Of a stretch of 64,000 nucleotides of DNA, positions 21,001 through 29,140 are shown one piece after another. This DNA is from Polyporus tsugae (lineage: Eukaryota; Basidiomycota; Agaricomycetes; Polyporales; Polyporaceae): contig JAHRBS010000004.1 of the NCBI GenBank assembly GCA_024305745.1, positions 5,208,001 through 5,272,000 on the forward strand, written 5' to 3'. The translations under genes were made by a program, and so were the position numbers. The notes beneath the pieces were generated by a model. The model had not been told where the DNA came from. It searched no databases and worked only from the letters and a program-made list of their open reading frames with translations. How positions within the stretch are numbered: position 1 is the first letter of the stretch; the number at the start of each line of letters is the position of its first letter.

Positions 21001-23467
21001 GGCCATTCTGTTGATGAATGTGTGGTGCACTGGTTATAATCTCGATGCCTCTGTCCTTGAGCATATTCGTGAAGGCTTTTGATTTCAATTCACCTCCAGC
21101 ATCAGATTTCCATTTCTGCACCTTCGCGCCATATTGGTTTTCGACATATGTCAACCATTGTCGCGTAGATTGTAGGGCAGTGTCCTTGGTACGAAGTTTG
21201 ACGGTCCACACGTGTGAAGTGTAGTCATCATAGTACAGTATAGCGTACTTGTGTTTGTGGTACGAAGGGACAGGGAATTCTTTGAGGTCGGTGTGGACTA
21301 GCTCAAAAGGTTTCGACGCTCGTCTAAGATCGAGCGGATGGGATTGCGATGGCATTTTGCCTTCAGCACATCCTCGGCAAATCGAGTCCTCTTTGGGAAT
21401 CTCAACATGCGGGCACTTGTCAGTGTGTTTCCGAGCATGTCTCAGCACATCACGCGAAGGGTGTCCTAAGCGACGGTGTAGAGTATCATAGTCGACAGCT
21501 TCAAAGGCTGTGATCATGTTTCGCGCCAGTAAAGGCTGCGTGAAGATGACATAAATAGTGTCACCAACGTTTTGTGGTTGAAACGTGACTACAAGCTCAT
21601 TTGCTTGGTAGAAGGAGATACTAGCGGTCGATGCACGCGCTTTCATTCCTTCACGGAGTAATGCTCCCATTGAAACAAGTTTGTTGGTAAGATTTGGGAC
21701 CAAGGCGACATTCATCAGCCTTATGGTCTTTCCAGACTCTAAAGTTAGGAAGACAGTCCCTTCACCAGTCATGAACGTGACCCCATCTGCTGTGTATAGT
21801 GGTCGATGGACTTTGTAGTACCGGAAATCGGCAAAGTCACTCATGTTGAACGTAAAGTGCATTGACGCTCCTGAGTCAAGCATCCACATGTTCGAGTCTT
21901 GCCGTTCAATCTGCTTATTCTTTCCCTTACAGCGCGCACACTTAGCATGTGAAGAGTGGTGAGGACATGTATTCTGCTCTATAGCTACAGATACATGCGG
22001 GCTGTTTACACAACAAGAGGGACTTGCGACATTATCAGCTGCCATTAAGGGCGCGAAGTCAGCATACAACTTGTTGTGGGGAGAAGAATAGACTGACCAG
22101 TACTGATCGAAGAAAGATTCAACTTCATCTTCAACCATGCCGAGCGACACGACGTCCTCGTCGTCCGTCAGCTCGTTCATTGGGTCGTCCAGAGGGGCGA
22201 GGCGCTCCTCTAGGGTGCGCTCTGACATGCGCTCCCTGAGGGTGCGCTTGCGCTTGGGCGCGCGGTCCTCCTCGCTGTCCGAGTCCTCGAACTGCGAACT
22301 GCTGCTCTCCTCGGTGCCACTGGGCAAGTCGTCGCCACCACTCATCGTCGGAGATCGGGTTGATGAAGATGCGAGTGGGGTGGCCGCGGGCGAGGCCGCG
22401 CGGTTCTGTTCCTCTGGGGCGCGAGGGGCCTGTTGGAGTCGGACGAGGTCCTCGAGGATGCGGATGCACTCGAACGTCGGCTGGATGCCGAGTTCCTCGG
22501 CGAGGGATATGGCAGACGTGAGCGAGGGGTACTTGTTGTCCCCTGTCTTTGCGCGGACGGGCTTGCGCATGAGAGCGCGCGGATCCTCCACTCCGCTGGG
22601 GCCCTGGGTGATCGTGGTTGGGACGTCAGTGATGTGGGCAAAAGGCGCCACGTCAACCATATGGGCAAAGTGCGCATGTTGGTGCGCACCTGGCTGTCCA
22701 CCACGACCACGTCCAGAGCAGCGGCCGCGAGAGCGTCCACCTTGTTGCTGCTGCCCATCAGGGCGCTGCTGCTGCCGCTGAGGGCGCTGCTGCTGCTGCT
22801 GACGGAAGTTGGGGTCCGGCCCCTTGCGCTTGACAGCGCTGATCTTGTTGGCGTTGTTACGCGACTGGTGACGTCCTTGGCGCTGTTCCCAGTGCATGAT
22901 CACGGCCTGGCGGACGCCGGCGAGCGTGATCTTCTTGATGGCAGGGCCAGCAGCGTCATCCTTGAGGCCAGAGATATAGACCTGGATGACGGGATCCATG
23001 GACTGAGGGAGCTTGGAGACGAGCATCATCCCCTTGATGTGCTCTGAAACATTGAACTTGTTGGTATCAAGGCGCTGGAAGTGCGCCTCGAGCTTGTCGA
23101 GGGCTGGGATAGGATTGGAGTCACTGGGGACGGTGAGACTGATCGCGGCACGGAAGTCTTGATAGACGATGGGGATGCCCGGCTTCCCGTAGTTCGTCTT
23201 GAGGTGGTTCCAGATGTCCGGGGCAGTGGTCTTGCTAGCGATGGCACTGATGATGCTTTGAGCGAGGCGAAGGCGGATGTTACCCATGGCCTTGCCGTTG
23301 AGTTCGTCCCATTCCGCTTGCTTGTCAGCGTCGGTGGCGGGGCGAGACTCGTTGATGACCTTCCACTGTCCTTGTGCCAGGAGGTAGGACTCCATGGTCA
23401 CGGCCCACTCGAGGTAGTTGGGGCCCGTGAGGACGCTGGTAACGGCGGTGTAGAGCGCGTTCGACAT
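18056..23467 (-). CDS. Copia gag-pol polyprotein, intact
   Basis: 1803 residues with the Ty1/copia order. Gag (about 1-330) has a Gln-rich, Arg/Gly-rich patch. Protease has its active site in MLDSGASMHF. Integrase has an H-x-H...C-x2-C zinc region (LHRRLGHPS, CRGCAEGK) and DDE residues in HTDLKE, SDAGGEL and NGRAER. A long acidic Ser/Pro-rich linker follows. Reverse transcriptase has YVDDALF, and RNase H has TDSDWASD and STEAEY. There are no internal stops. Near the C-terminus a 14-residue unit (YIREVHEKGIVDLF) is repeated exactly in tandem, from a 42-bp duplication at about 18205-18288. This lies after the last catalytic RNase H block and may be tolerated. The ATG at 23467 is the first of the frame after the leader. 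Confidence 0.95.
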   Translation of the reverse strand: MSNALYTAVTSVLTGPNYLEWAVTMESYLLAQGQWKVINESRPATDADKQAEWDELNGKAMGNIRLRLAQSIISAIASKTTAPDIWNHLKTNYGKPGIPIVYQDFRAAISLTVPSDSNPIPALDKLEAHFQRLDTNKFNVSEHIKGMMLVSKLPQSMDPVIQVYISGLKDDAAGPAIKKITLAGVRQAVIMHWEQRQGRHQSRNNANKISAVKRKGPDPNFRQQQQQRPQRQQQRPDGQQQQGGRSRGRCSGRGRGGQPGAHQHAHFAHMVDVAPFAHITDVPTTITQGPSGVEDPRALMRKPVRAKTGDNKYPSLTSAISLAEELGIQPTFECIRILEDLVRLQQAPRAPEEQNRAASPAATPLASSSTRSPTMSGGDDLPSGTEESSSSQFEDSDSEEDRAPKRKRTLRERMSERTLEERLAPLDDPMNELTDDEDVVSLGMVEDEVESFFDQYWSVYSSPHNKLYADFAPLMAADNVASPSCCVNSPHVSVAIEQNTCPHHSSHAKCARCKGKNKQIERQDSNMWMLDSGASMHFTFNMSDFADFRYYKVHRPLYTADGVTFMTGEGTVFLTLESGKTIRLMNVALVPNLTNKLVSMGALLREGMKARASTASISFYQANELVVTFQPQNVGDTIYVIFTQPLLARNMITAFEAVDYDTLHRRLGHPSRDVLRHARKHTDKCPHVEIPKEDSICRGCAEGKMPSQSHPLDLRRASKPFELVHTDLKEFPVPSYHKHKYAILYYDDYTSHVWTVKLRTKDTALQSTRQWLTYVENQYGAKVQKWKSDAGGELKSKAFTNMLKDRGIEIITSAPHIHQQNGRAERIIRTLMDKGEAMRHDACIPQFWWEFSFDHATHVYNRTPMRRLEWRTPYELLYDSKPDISHLRVFGCGAYVFLPPEVRKNKLSPKSELMVYLGIGDGGHNYKFMRLPNNVIFTAAQALFDEHMFPKCPHEQKRQRQQIAPNEEESQESADQVPAPKNLPDDDEEPHRPPKNLPSKKDKGKARDVAPPAPPAELPIQRTSRRQTPRSVHSPVLPQSPPVERSGASPPRRSGRERKVPVREGNVYGESRHPTDIFKDIEKRESWKKMVEVRGETSRSHTAPPSRDERLPGPSSSRSLPRSRDEPVLRPPSKWTTPREPTPMISPSSSDAEEEDDSGPIPEPIPAEPVPPPHSGAPSEQSSEAHSNESSEEETDDEDESSEYEDDDDEDASSEEVEDALRDPDGTDVAELCREGGAYLIQYLISKAIPPDDEGEKASPLNVREWTFRDIAVLPKDERKEWFNACREELEALCRRDVYDLVDRPKGRKVVKNRWVFDVKTDGRKKARLVVKGFSQVEGEDFDKIFSPVVRFETVRLITALATLEDWHISGLDVRSAYLYGKLDEEIYMEQPEGFRTPGTEHKVLRLKRALYGLKQAGLAWWRTLSESMTLMGFKRLSNDAGIYIYKRSDGALVVVIVYVDDALFCGRNRKLVAELKARFMRKWECRDLGDAKEFLRMRITRKGNDIHLDQCAYLEKVLEHCGMTNARPATTPLPAGYQPEPNKEQSTPELRSRFQTVIGSLLYIMLGTRPDLAFAVTKLSQFASNPSEEHLKHALYICRYLVGTKDYSLVYKGKAQTGLVAGTDSDWASDPNTRRSQTGFFLKLAGGVFSWTSRAQKTIAHSSTEAEYMAMSDCSRQVVWVRNLLAELGYYIDHIPLSGDNQGSIFIASNPVTEPRSKHIDIRYHYIREVHEKGIVDLFYIREVHEKGIVDLFYIEGDDNPADIFTKNLGAMKFVKFRSQLGLHFPRPAYSAKSAFVPMPST

Positions 23468-23774
23468 CGTGCGAGAGGGGTTAAAGTCTGGAGGGAAGAA
23501 GACGTGTCAGTCAACATCCACAAAGACTTTTTTAGGGCAGCGGTCATGGAAAAACGCGCTGGCATAGGTTCCCCCTCTATTTGGTGGAGGGCAGGCAGCG
23601 ACCTCGAAGGCGCGCCACATCCAGCTCCACTGCTGTGGATGGCAGGCAGCGGATAATCGCGCCACATCCATCCAACAGGTCGTCTGCCATAACGGCGACG
23701 AAGGGATTCCAGGCAAGCTGGGAGCCTCACAGGTCGCAGCCAGCAATGAGCGGCGCAGTACCTGGGCATCACCA

Positions 23775-23786
23775 GGGCTCATAACC
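23775..23786 (-). promoter_or_regulatory. Primer-binding site matching an internal region of initiator tRNA-Met
   Basis: Directly inside the 5' LTR the minus strand reads GGTTATGAGCCC. This is complementary to the anticodon stem-loop of initiator tRNA-Met (GGGCTCATAACC, containing CAU), not to the tRNA 3' end. Priming by a half-tRNA cut in the anticodon loop is known for Drosophila copia and some fungal copia elements. The identification rests on recall of the tRNA sequence. Confidence 0.7.
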
Positions 23787-24114
23787 TGTTGAACCCGGGG
23801 GCAAAGCCCACACCGGGCAGCAACTCTAGCGGAAGCTCCGCATACTCACCTGGAGGGGTTGTTGAGGCTTGTTAAGTGATGATGGTGGTAGGGTGTAAAG
23901 AACTGTCTGTATTGGGGGCTCTGGGGAGCCCGTATATATACTACTAGATTACATAAGAACTGTACAGTAGCATACACGGTGCACAGTCGAGCTGTGCGTG
24001 ATTATCATAGACGAGGCTATGAGTAATCTGGCATGTGTGACAACTGGCGCTATGGCGGTGTCACAGCCTAGCGGCTATGTTGGCTGCCAGCGCTTGGCAG
24101 TGCCGCGCTCAACA
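23787..24114 (-). repeat. 5' LTR of the copia element (right copy)
   Basis: 328 bp, read as identical to the left LTR, and followed at 24115-24119 by the target-site duplication. On the minus strand it precedes the primer-binding site and gag, so transcription should start in it. Confidence 0.93.
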
Positions 24115-24119
24115 CACCC

Positions 24120-25030
24120 TGTGGGATGACCTAGGCCTCAGCCACGACCAACCAAAGCAAAAACATGGCATGTGCGAAGCCTTTATCGGTTTCGAGATCG
24201 ACACCGCCACATCCCACGCGACCCTGCCACCCGATGCCCGCGAAAAACTCCTCACCGCACTCCATGATTTCTGCGCACCCACACATGGCCGCCGGCGAAC
24301 ACTTGTTGAGTTCCAATCCCTTGCCGGCTACGTGAACTGGGCCCTCAATGTCTACCCCCTGCTGCGACCGGCACTCTCCTCCCTATACTCCAAGATTGCC
24401 AACAAGACACAAAAATACGCCACTATCCACGTCAACAAGCCCATCCGCGACGAGCTCACCTGGCTGGCGAACCACGTCCGCAACCTCCCAGGCATCCGCA
24501 TCCTCTCCGCCACTGTTTGGTCCCCAGCGGACCTCCTGTCCAATTCCCTCGACGACGAATTTGCAATGGTAGATGCATCTGGACGCGGCCTTGGCCTCTA
24601 CTTCCCGTGGCATCATCTTGGCTACTACTGTGAGCTGCCCCTCAATGCCCCAACGGGTGCAATTTTCTTCTTCGAAGCCCTTGCCATATGCGCTGCAATC
24701 CACAAAATTCCTCGGTGGCTCCAGGCTGGACGCACCATCCGCCGCATTGGCATCCTCTCCGACAACACCAATGCAGTCAGTATCTTCCACTCCCTCCGCG
24801 CCGACCCTGTCTACAACCAGATCCTCATCTCGGCGATCAACACCCTCATCCGGCATGGTGTGGAGCACCGCGTCGATTGGATCCCCGGCAAGGACAACAT
24901 CGTTGCTGACGCGCTCTCCCGCGGTCGACTAGATGTCGCCCGGCAGGAGGACCCCCTTATCCGCATCCTTCCCTTCACACCACCACACGACGCACTCAGC
25001 GGGACGGTACCATGCCCAGGACCACTCTAG
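24120..25030 (+). CDS. pol of the tyrosine-recombinase element, 3' part (RT connection and RNase H)
   Basis: This is the continuation of the reverse transcriptase after the copia insert. It begins WDDLGLSHDQ and contains the thumb/connection motif FIGFEID. RNase H then starts around MVDASGRGLGLYFPW, has a GILSDNTNAVS block and ends with the HRVDWIPGKDNIVADALSRG block. The frame is open and stops at 25028-25030. The recombinase ATG lies 19 bases before that stop in another frame, so the two overlap as is common in this class. The few open codons immediately upstream (24077-24119) come from the copia LTR and are not part of the protein. Confidence 0.87.
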
Positions 25031-26034
25031 AGGTATGGCCTTCCTACCGCACACGCCAGCTACAACCACTCCCGCTCGCCAAACTCCTGCACAAACGGGC
25101 TGTCGCACTCGCCTTCGCACACGACATCTCAACATCGTCCTCGTTCTCCTCAGCCACCAATATGTACCTGTCTTTCTGCCAGCGCCAGGGTCTCCCCTTT
25201 GACCCCACACCCGACACGCTCTCCCTCTTCGTCACCAATGAATCCCTCCGCAACCTGGAACCCCGATCCATCAACTCGTACCTCTCAGGCATCTGCAGTG
25301 AGCTCGAGCCTTTCTACCCTCGCGTGCGAGCCGCTCGGTCCAGCCCCCTCGTGCGCGCAACCCTCACGGGCGCCATGCGCCTTTACAGCAAGCCCGTGAG
25401 GCGCAAGCGCGCACTCGCAACTGACGACCTCGACCTCGTCACCACCTCCCTGCCGCGCAAACGCTCCCATGATGACCTCCTTTTCCTCGCGCAACTCCTC
25501 ACAGGGTTTTACGGGCTCTTGCGTCTCGGAGAGCTCGTCTGGCCAGACAACCCCAAACTGCGCACCTACCGGAAAGTGTGCCGCCGCACCTCCGTCTCCA
25601 CCAACGCCACCACCTACGCCTTCAACCTGCACTCCCACAAATCTGACCGTGCGTTCGACGGCGACCGTGTCCTCGTCGACTCGGACCTGTCCGGCCCACA
25701 CCCACACGCCGCTTTCCACGCATACCTCACCAGCAGGGACTCCAGCTTCCCTTATCATTCCGAGCTGTGGCTCCGCGCCGATGGGTCCGTCCCATGCAGG
25801 GCCTGGTTCATGCGCCGCCTACGCGCCCTCTTCCCATCGGATATCAGCGGCCACTCCATGCGTTCCGGTGGAGCCACCGCCCTCGCCATTGCCGGTGTCC
25901 CCGCTACACAAATCCAAGCCATCGGATGTTGGTCCTCTGATGCATGGCAAGCCTACATCAGGAAGCACCCTGTCATCGTGCATGCCCTTATGATAGCCAA
26001 CCAGCTTGCGTTTGCCGGAGCTGGCAGTACCTAG
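25012..26034 (+). CDS. Tyrosine recombinase of the Ngaro/DIRS-like element
   Basis: 340 residues with a phage-integrase-type fold. The N-terminal half has a SAM-like core-binding region (TNMYLSFCQRQGLPF, INSYLSGI). The catalytic half shows the first Arg in GFYGLLRLGELVW, the His and second Arg in ISGHSMRSGGATAL, and the nucleophilic Tyr in WSSDAWQAYIRKHPV. All four key residues are present and the frame is intact. It should catalyse insertion of a circular DNA copy without a classic integrase. It overlaps the end of pol by 19 bp. Confidence 0.9.
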   Translation: MPRTTLEVWPSYRTRQLQPLPLAKLLHKRAVALAFAHDISTSSSFSSATNMYLSFCQRQGLPFDPTPDTLSLFVTNESLRNLEPRSINSYLSGICSELEPFYPRVRAARSSPLVRATLTGAMRLYSKPVRRKRALATDDLDLVTTSLPRKRSHDDLLFLAQLLTGFYGLLRLGELVWPDNPKLRTYRKVCRRTSVSTNATTYAFNLHSHKSDRAFDGDRVLVDSDLSGPHPHAAFHAYLTSRDSSFPYHSELWLRADGSVPCRAWFMRRLRALFPSDISGHSMRSGGATALAIAGVPATQIQAIGCWSSDAWQAYIRKHPVIVHALMIANQLAFAGAGST

Positions 26035-26377
26035 ATTTTCCCGCTCTTCCCTGTATCCCCACAACAGACCCTTCCCTCCCCACCAGGGCTTATTACATGT
26101 ACCCCGCGCTCATCCCCTATGTACCTCTCCCTCTCCTCGTACTCCCCATCTCTCGTATCATTGGCTCAATTCGCTCCCCCCTCGCTCATCCCATTTCCTT
26201 CTTTTCCTTTTTTTTTTTTTTCTCTTTTCTTCTTCTTTCTCTTCCATTAGCTCTTACCGCTCGTACTCGGAATTACAGCCAGGGTGTCCCCGCGCCGCCA
26301 CGCTCCGAGCCGGGGCACCCGTGTTTAGCTATGCTAGGCCTGTGCCGCCCGAGAAACGAAAGCGCTAGGGGGATTTG

Positions 26378-26707
26378 TCGGGGTAAGATGACAGTTTTCA
26401 CGAGTCGAATCCCCCAGCGTGCGCGGTGACTAACTGGGCACTGACCCGACGCGCGCTACACCAGCGCCGCGACCGCACCGCATCGGATATGCATCCATAT
26501 CCGACCGAGCCCACACGGCTCCTCTTCCCGCTACGAGTCCGCCGACTCCTGAGCAGCTGGGCTCATATGTAGGCAGCCGGTCGAGACAGGAGACGCACTC
26601 TCCTTCTCACCCCCCGCGCGCTGCCTACAGGTGAGATGCGTCCTGGTCTCACTATGACAGCTCATGCTCACCCCCCGCGCGCTGCCTACAGGCTTTCGTT
26701 TTCGCTA
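26378..26707 (+). repeat. Right 330-bp direct repeat (A2) of the tyrosine-recombinase element
   Basis: Copy of 14959-15288. It is preceded by 108 bp (26270-26377) that the left copy lacks and followed by a 73-bp end segment (26708-26780) that closes with the 15-bp word also found at 26255-26269. This is compatible with B1-A2-B2, although B1 and B2 share only that short word. Confidence 0.8.
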
Positions 26708-26780
26708 CCCGCCGACCCACCCTTACGCAGGCTCTACTTCGCATACAGTCCGCATTGTACTTCTATACCGCTCGTACTCG

Positions 26781-26988
26781 AATATGTTTTTGACTCTGAT
26801 CAAGGTGGTCATTCTGAGCATAGATGTGATATAAATGCTGTTCGAGTGAACAGCAAAGCGTTAGTGACCCATTTCAGGTCGCGTATGTACGTAGATGTGC
26901 TGGCAGAGGACCCCTGACAATTCACCCATATCCCTGATGCCTAATCCGGACAATTTTTGGATTTTGGAGGGGTCCATGCATGATTTTT
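26781..26988 (+). repeat. Right copy of the 208-bp direct duplication (Q)
   Basis: Matches 14751-14958. Here the sequence runs on without a break into the rest of the TIR element, so this copy is the original locus and the left one is the duplicate. Confidence 0.85.
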
Positions 26989-27690
26989 ATCCGGACATTT
27001 GGCCAAAATGCCCCATGCCATGATCCAGACATATGTGGTCGACTTGGGCAGAAGCCTGATCCCGGGACGGAAATCCGGCAAGGCTATGGCGGAGCAGGGC
27101 AGAATTGGGTGATGGTCCGGCCGATGCACCGGCCTGCTGGCGGTCTGGTGACCAGCAAGGGCCTGGTTGTGAAGTCTACAGTACTGTTTGTAGTAACACT
27201 CATACTTACCGTCGATTGATGTGTCCAACGGTTCATATAGTGTCTAGAAGCGCCGTACAAATCTCTTGAAGCCATGTATTAACAACTGAATCTAATGTAC
27301 AAGCGTAGTGCGGAGTGTGGAATCTTGATCAGTGCGTACTTAGTGGACATGATCCGTCCGTAGATACCCTCCGTATCCTTCGCTGCTTGCTCCACGCCCT
27401 GTAAGTAGCATCCCTCAGTTGTATCTCGCCAGCCATTTAGCAGTAGTATATCACATTTTCTTGTGTTTTCCGACAACAGAGAGCAAAAAATTGGCCTAAT
27501 GCTCTCGGATCCGGACAAAATCGCCCTCTCGGAGGCCACATCCGACTATCCGGACAAACGGGGCTCCAGGGCCCGAACGCCTGATTTAATCCGGCCAAAT
27601 TGGCCGCCAAGTACGGCCTGATCTTTCGGACAATTCTGAGCGAAATTTGGAGGCAGGGATCAGGGATTTTGGTGAATTGTCAGGGGTCCT
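26907..27690. mobile_element. 784-bp non-autonomous TIR element
   Basis: The ends are perfect 20-bp inverted repeats: AGGACCCCTGACAATTCACC at 26907-26926 and its complement at 27671-27690. Weaker pairing continues inward through an ATCCCTGAT block. The word TCCGGACA recurs near both ends (about 26946, 26990, 27510 and 27552), as transposase-binding subterminal repeats often do. No coding frame of note lies inside. No clear target-site duplication is visible, so I cannot assign a superfamily. Confidence 0.75.
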
Positions 27691-28189
27691 ACCGTATCCT
27701 ACTCGGCGCGCGACACCAGTGCTCGACACGCGCCCTGCTCTCCTCGCTGTTCCGTCAGCAACTCATGGTGCACACCATCCTGCAGTCACATCGCACTGTC
27801 CCGCCTGTGCTGAGCAGCACACTTACCGCACCGTGCGCCCTCCTGCCGCCACTGTTTCCATGCGTCCGCTAGGTCGTCCGCCGCCGCCTCCTCCTGCGCC
27901 TCCTGCCACGCCTTGTGACTACCTGCCCAACGCACCGACCGAGGGAGGGATGGATGATACTGCCAACCTGTCGTGAGCACGCATTGTGATTCGCATACGT
28001 CGGTTTCTTATTGGTTGACAGCTCTTCACCATCAAGGGTGTTGGCTTCTGTGCGCGAGGCGGAAAAGAAAACGGAGGACAACGTATGCTGTTTCCAGTAG
28101 GGAGAGATTGTTGTCACAATGTTGCGGTACAGTTAGTACACGGAATGGATGGATACCCTGTTGATCCCTGTGGGTGGTTGAGGTACCGC
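27691..28189. other. No gene seen
   Basis: Short frames only, with a C/T-rich stretch at 27720-27930. No conserved motif, repeat or structural RNA was recognised. Confidence 0.4.
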
Positions 28190-28470
28190 GCGAAGGCCCA
28201 ATGAGTGCGTGTGCGGAGCTTTTGTATGCCGAACGGCTTTATACTTGCGCGCGGGCACTGGATGTGCGTTCGCGCGACTCGATATCTGTGCGTGGACACG
28301 TGCACATGGCCGCGAAGGCACATGTTGTGCGTGCGCGCGCGAGGGTCCGATAATATCTCCATGCATCCATGCGCAGAGGCACATTGTGTGCGTGCGCGCG
28401 CGACAGGTGTCCGACCGAGAGGCGCGATGTGCGCAAAGGCACGGGACGTGCCTTTGCGCACGATACGTGG
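28190..28470. repeat. GC-rich quasi-repeats ending in a perfect 15-bp hairpin
   Basis: Degenerate units built on GCGCRAAGGCACAT and GTGCGTGCGCGCGCG recur about every 60-80 bp (near 28190, 28305, 28370 and 28430). The last forms a perfect stem, with GTGCGCAAAGGCACG at 28429-28443 pairing with 28447-28461 across a 3-base loop. Alternating purine-pyrimidine runs could adopt left-handed DNA. The frames across it on both strands are side effects of the repeats. Confidence 0.6.
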
Positions 28471-28689
28471 TCCATCCAGACCTCCCTGTCATATGGATCC
28501 ATCTAACCACTGTAGTGGTAGAGGATGGTGTATCCATATTCCTCTGTACTTGGTGTGGCCCACTGTAAATGTATCCATAGTGACGCCAAGCAGGCTGGAT
28601 CCGAATAGGACCGCTGGTGCCTGTGCGGTCCGCTCATTGCCCAATCGGGTCAGCATGTGCACCGCAATACCGCCCTTCACCTGATCCTC

Positions 28690-29140
28690 CCATCATCCTA
28701 GTAACTATAGCTTGACATTGTGATCGCCTATTTTTTCCCGGCTCAAGACTTAAGCCGGATTATCCGCCGCTGCGCAGGCTTAACTTCCCGGGGCCGACTT
28801 ACTGACTTAAGTCGGCACCCGCCGGATTATCACTCCTCATGAGGATTAACTCAAATGGGGGCCCGGTTTGGTGCTATAGTCACAGTACTAGCAATACAAC
28901 ATGCCTCGCGTTGAATCTTCGCCTGCCATAACCAGGGTATGCGGCACAGGGGGCCAGAGAGGCGTACAGTAGGCAGCTTATGTAATGGCGGTGCAATAAG
29001 CCACGCTTAGACGCTTAAGTGGGCGGATAAGCCGCCCGGGGTGGGATGGATTAAATGACGGCGGGAGGCTTAAATCACAGTAACTACTGGCTGAGATTAA
29101 CTGTTTTTACAGGTAACTACCGGGAGAAGATTATCCACCC
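28690..29140. other. TTAA/CTTAAG-rich segment of possible transposon origin
   Basis: It contains many short inverted words around GGATTATCC, CTTAAG and GGCTTA, and its right edge (near 29141) truncates the ABC transporter relic. This suggests a small inserted element, but I could not define clean terminal repeats. Confidence 0.3.

Larger units (their letters stand above)
17718..24114 (-). mobile_element. Full-length Ty1/copia retrotransposon nested in pol
   Basis: Two 328-bp LTRs (17718-18045 and 23787-24114) read identically by eye, start TGTTGAACCC on the plus strand and end CAACA. A 5-bp target-site duplication CACCC flanks the element (17713-17717 and 24115-24119). One uninterrupted 1803-codon gag-pol frame lies between them on the minus strand. 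A primer-binding site, a purine tract and both LTRs are present. Identical LTRs mean a very recent insertion, younger than the host element, and the copy looks able to move. Confidence 0.96.
14959..26780 (+). mobile_element. Tyrosine-recombinase retrotransposon (Ngaro/DIRS-like), carrying a nested copia element
   Basis: Gene order is gag (15316-16764), pol with reverse transcriptase and RNase H (16811-25030, interrupted), then a tyrosine recombinase (25012-26034). There is no integrase and there are no LTRs, which defines the DIRS order. A 330-bp direct repeat lies at 14959-15288 and 26378-26707. The word TACCGCTCGTACTCG occurs at 26255-26269 and at the right end, 26766-26780. This matches a split-direct-repeat plan of A1-genes-B1-A2-B2. 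Compared with the right side, the left repeat lacks about 108 bp at its outer end. Removing the copia insert leaves roughly 5.4 kb. Such elements are thought to replicate through a circular DNA that the recombinase inserts. Confidence 0.87.

Noticed and set aside
28114..28684. Several frames of 85-160 codons on both strands
   Set aside because: They arise from GC-rich repeats that are open in most frames; composition is skewed and no motif is present.
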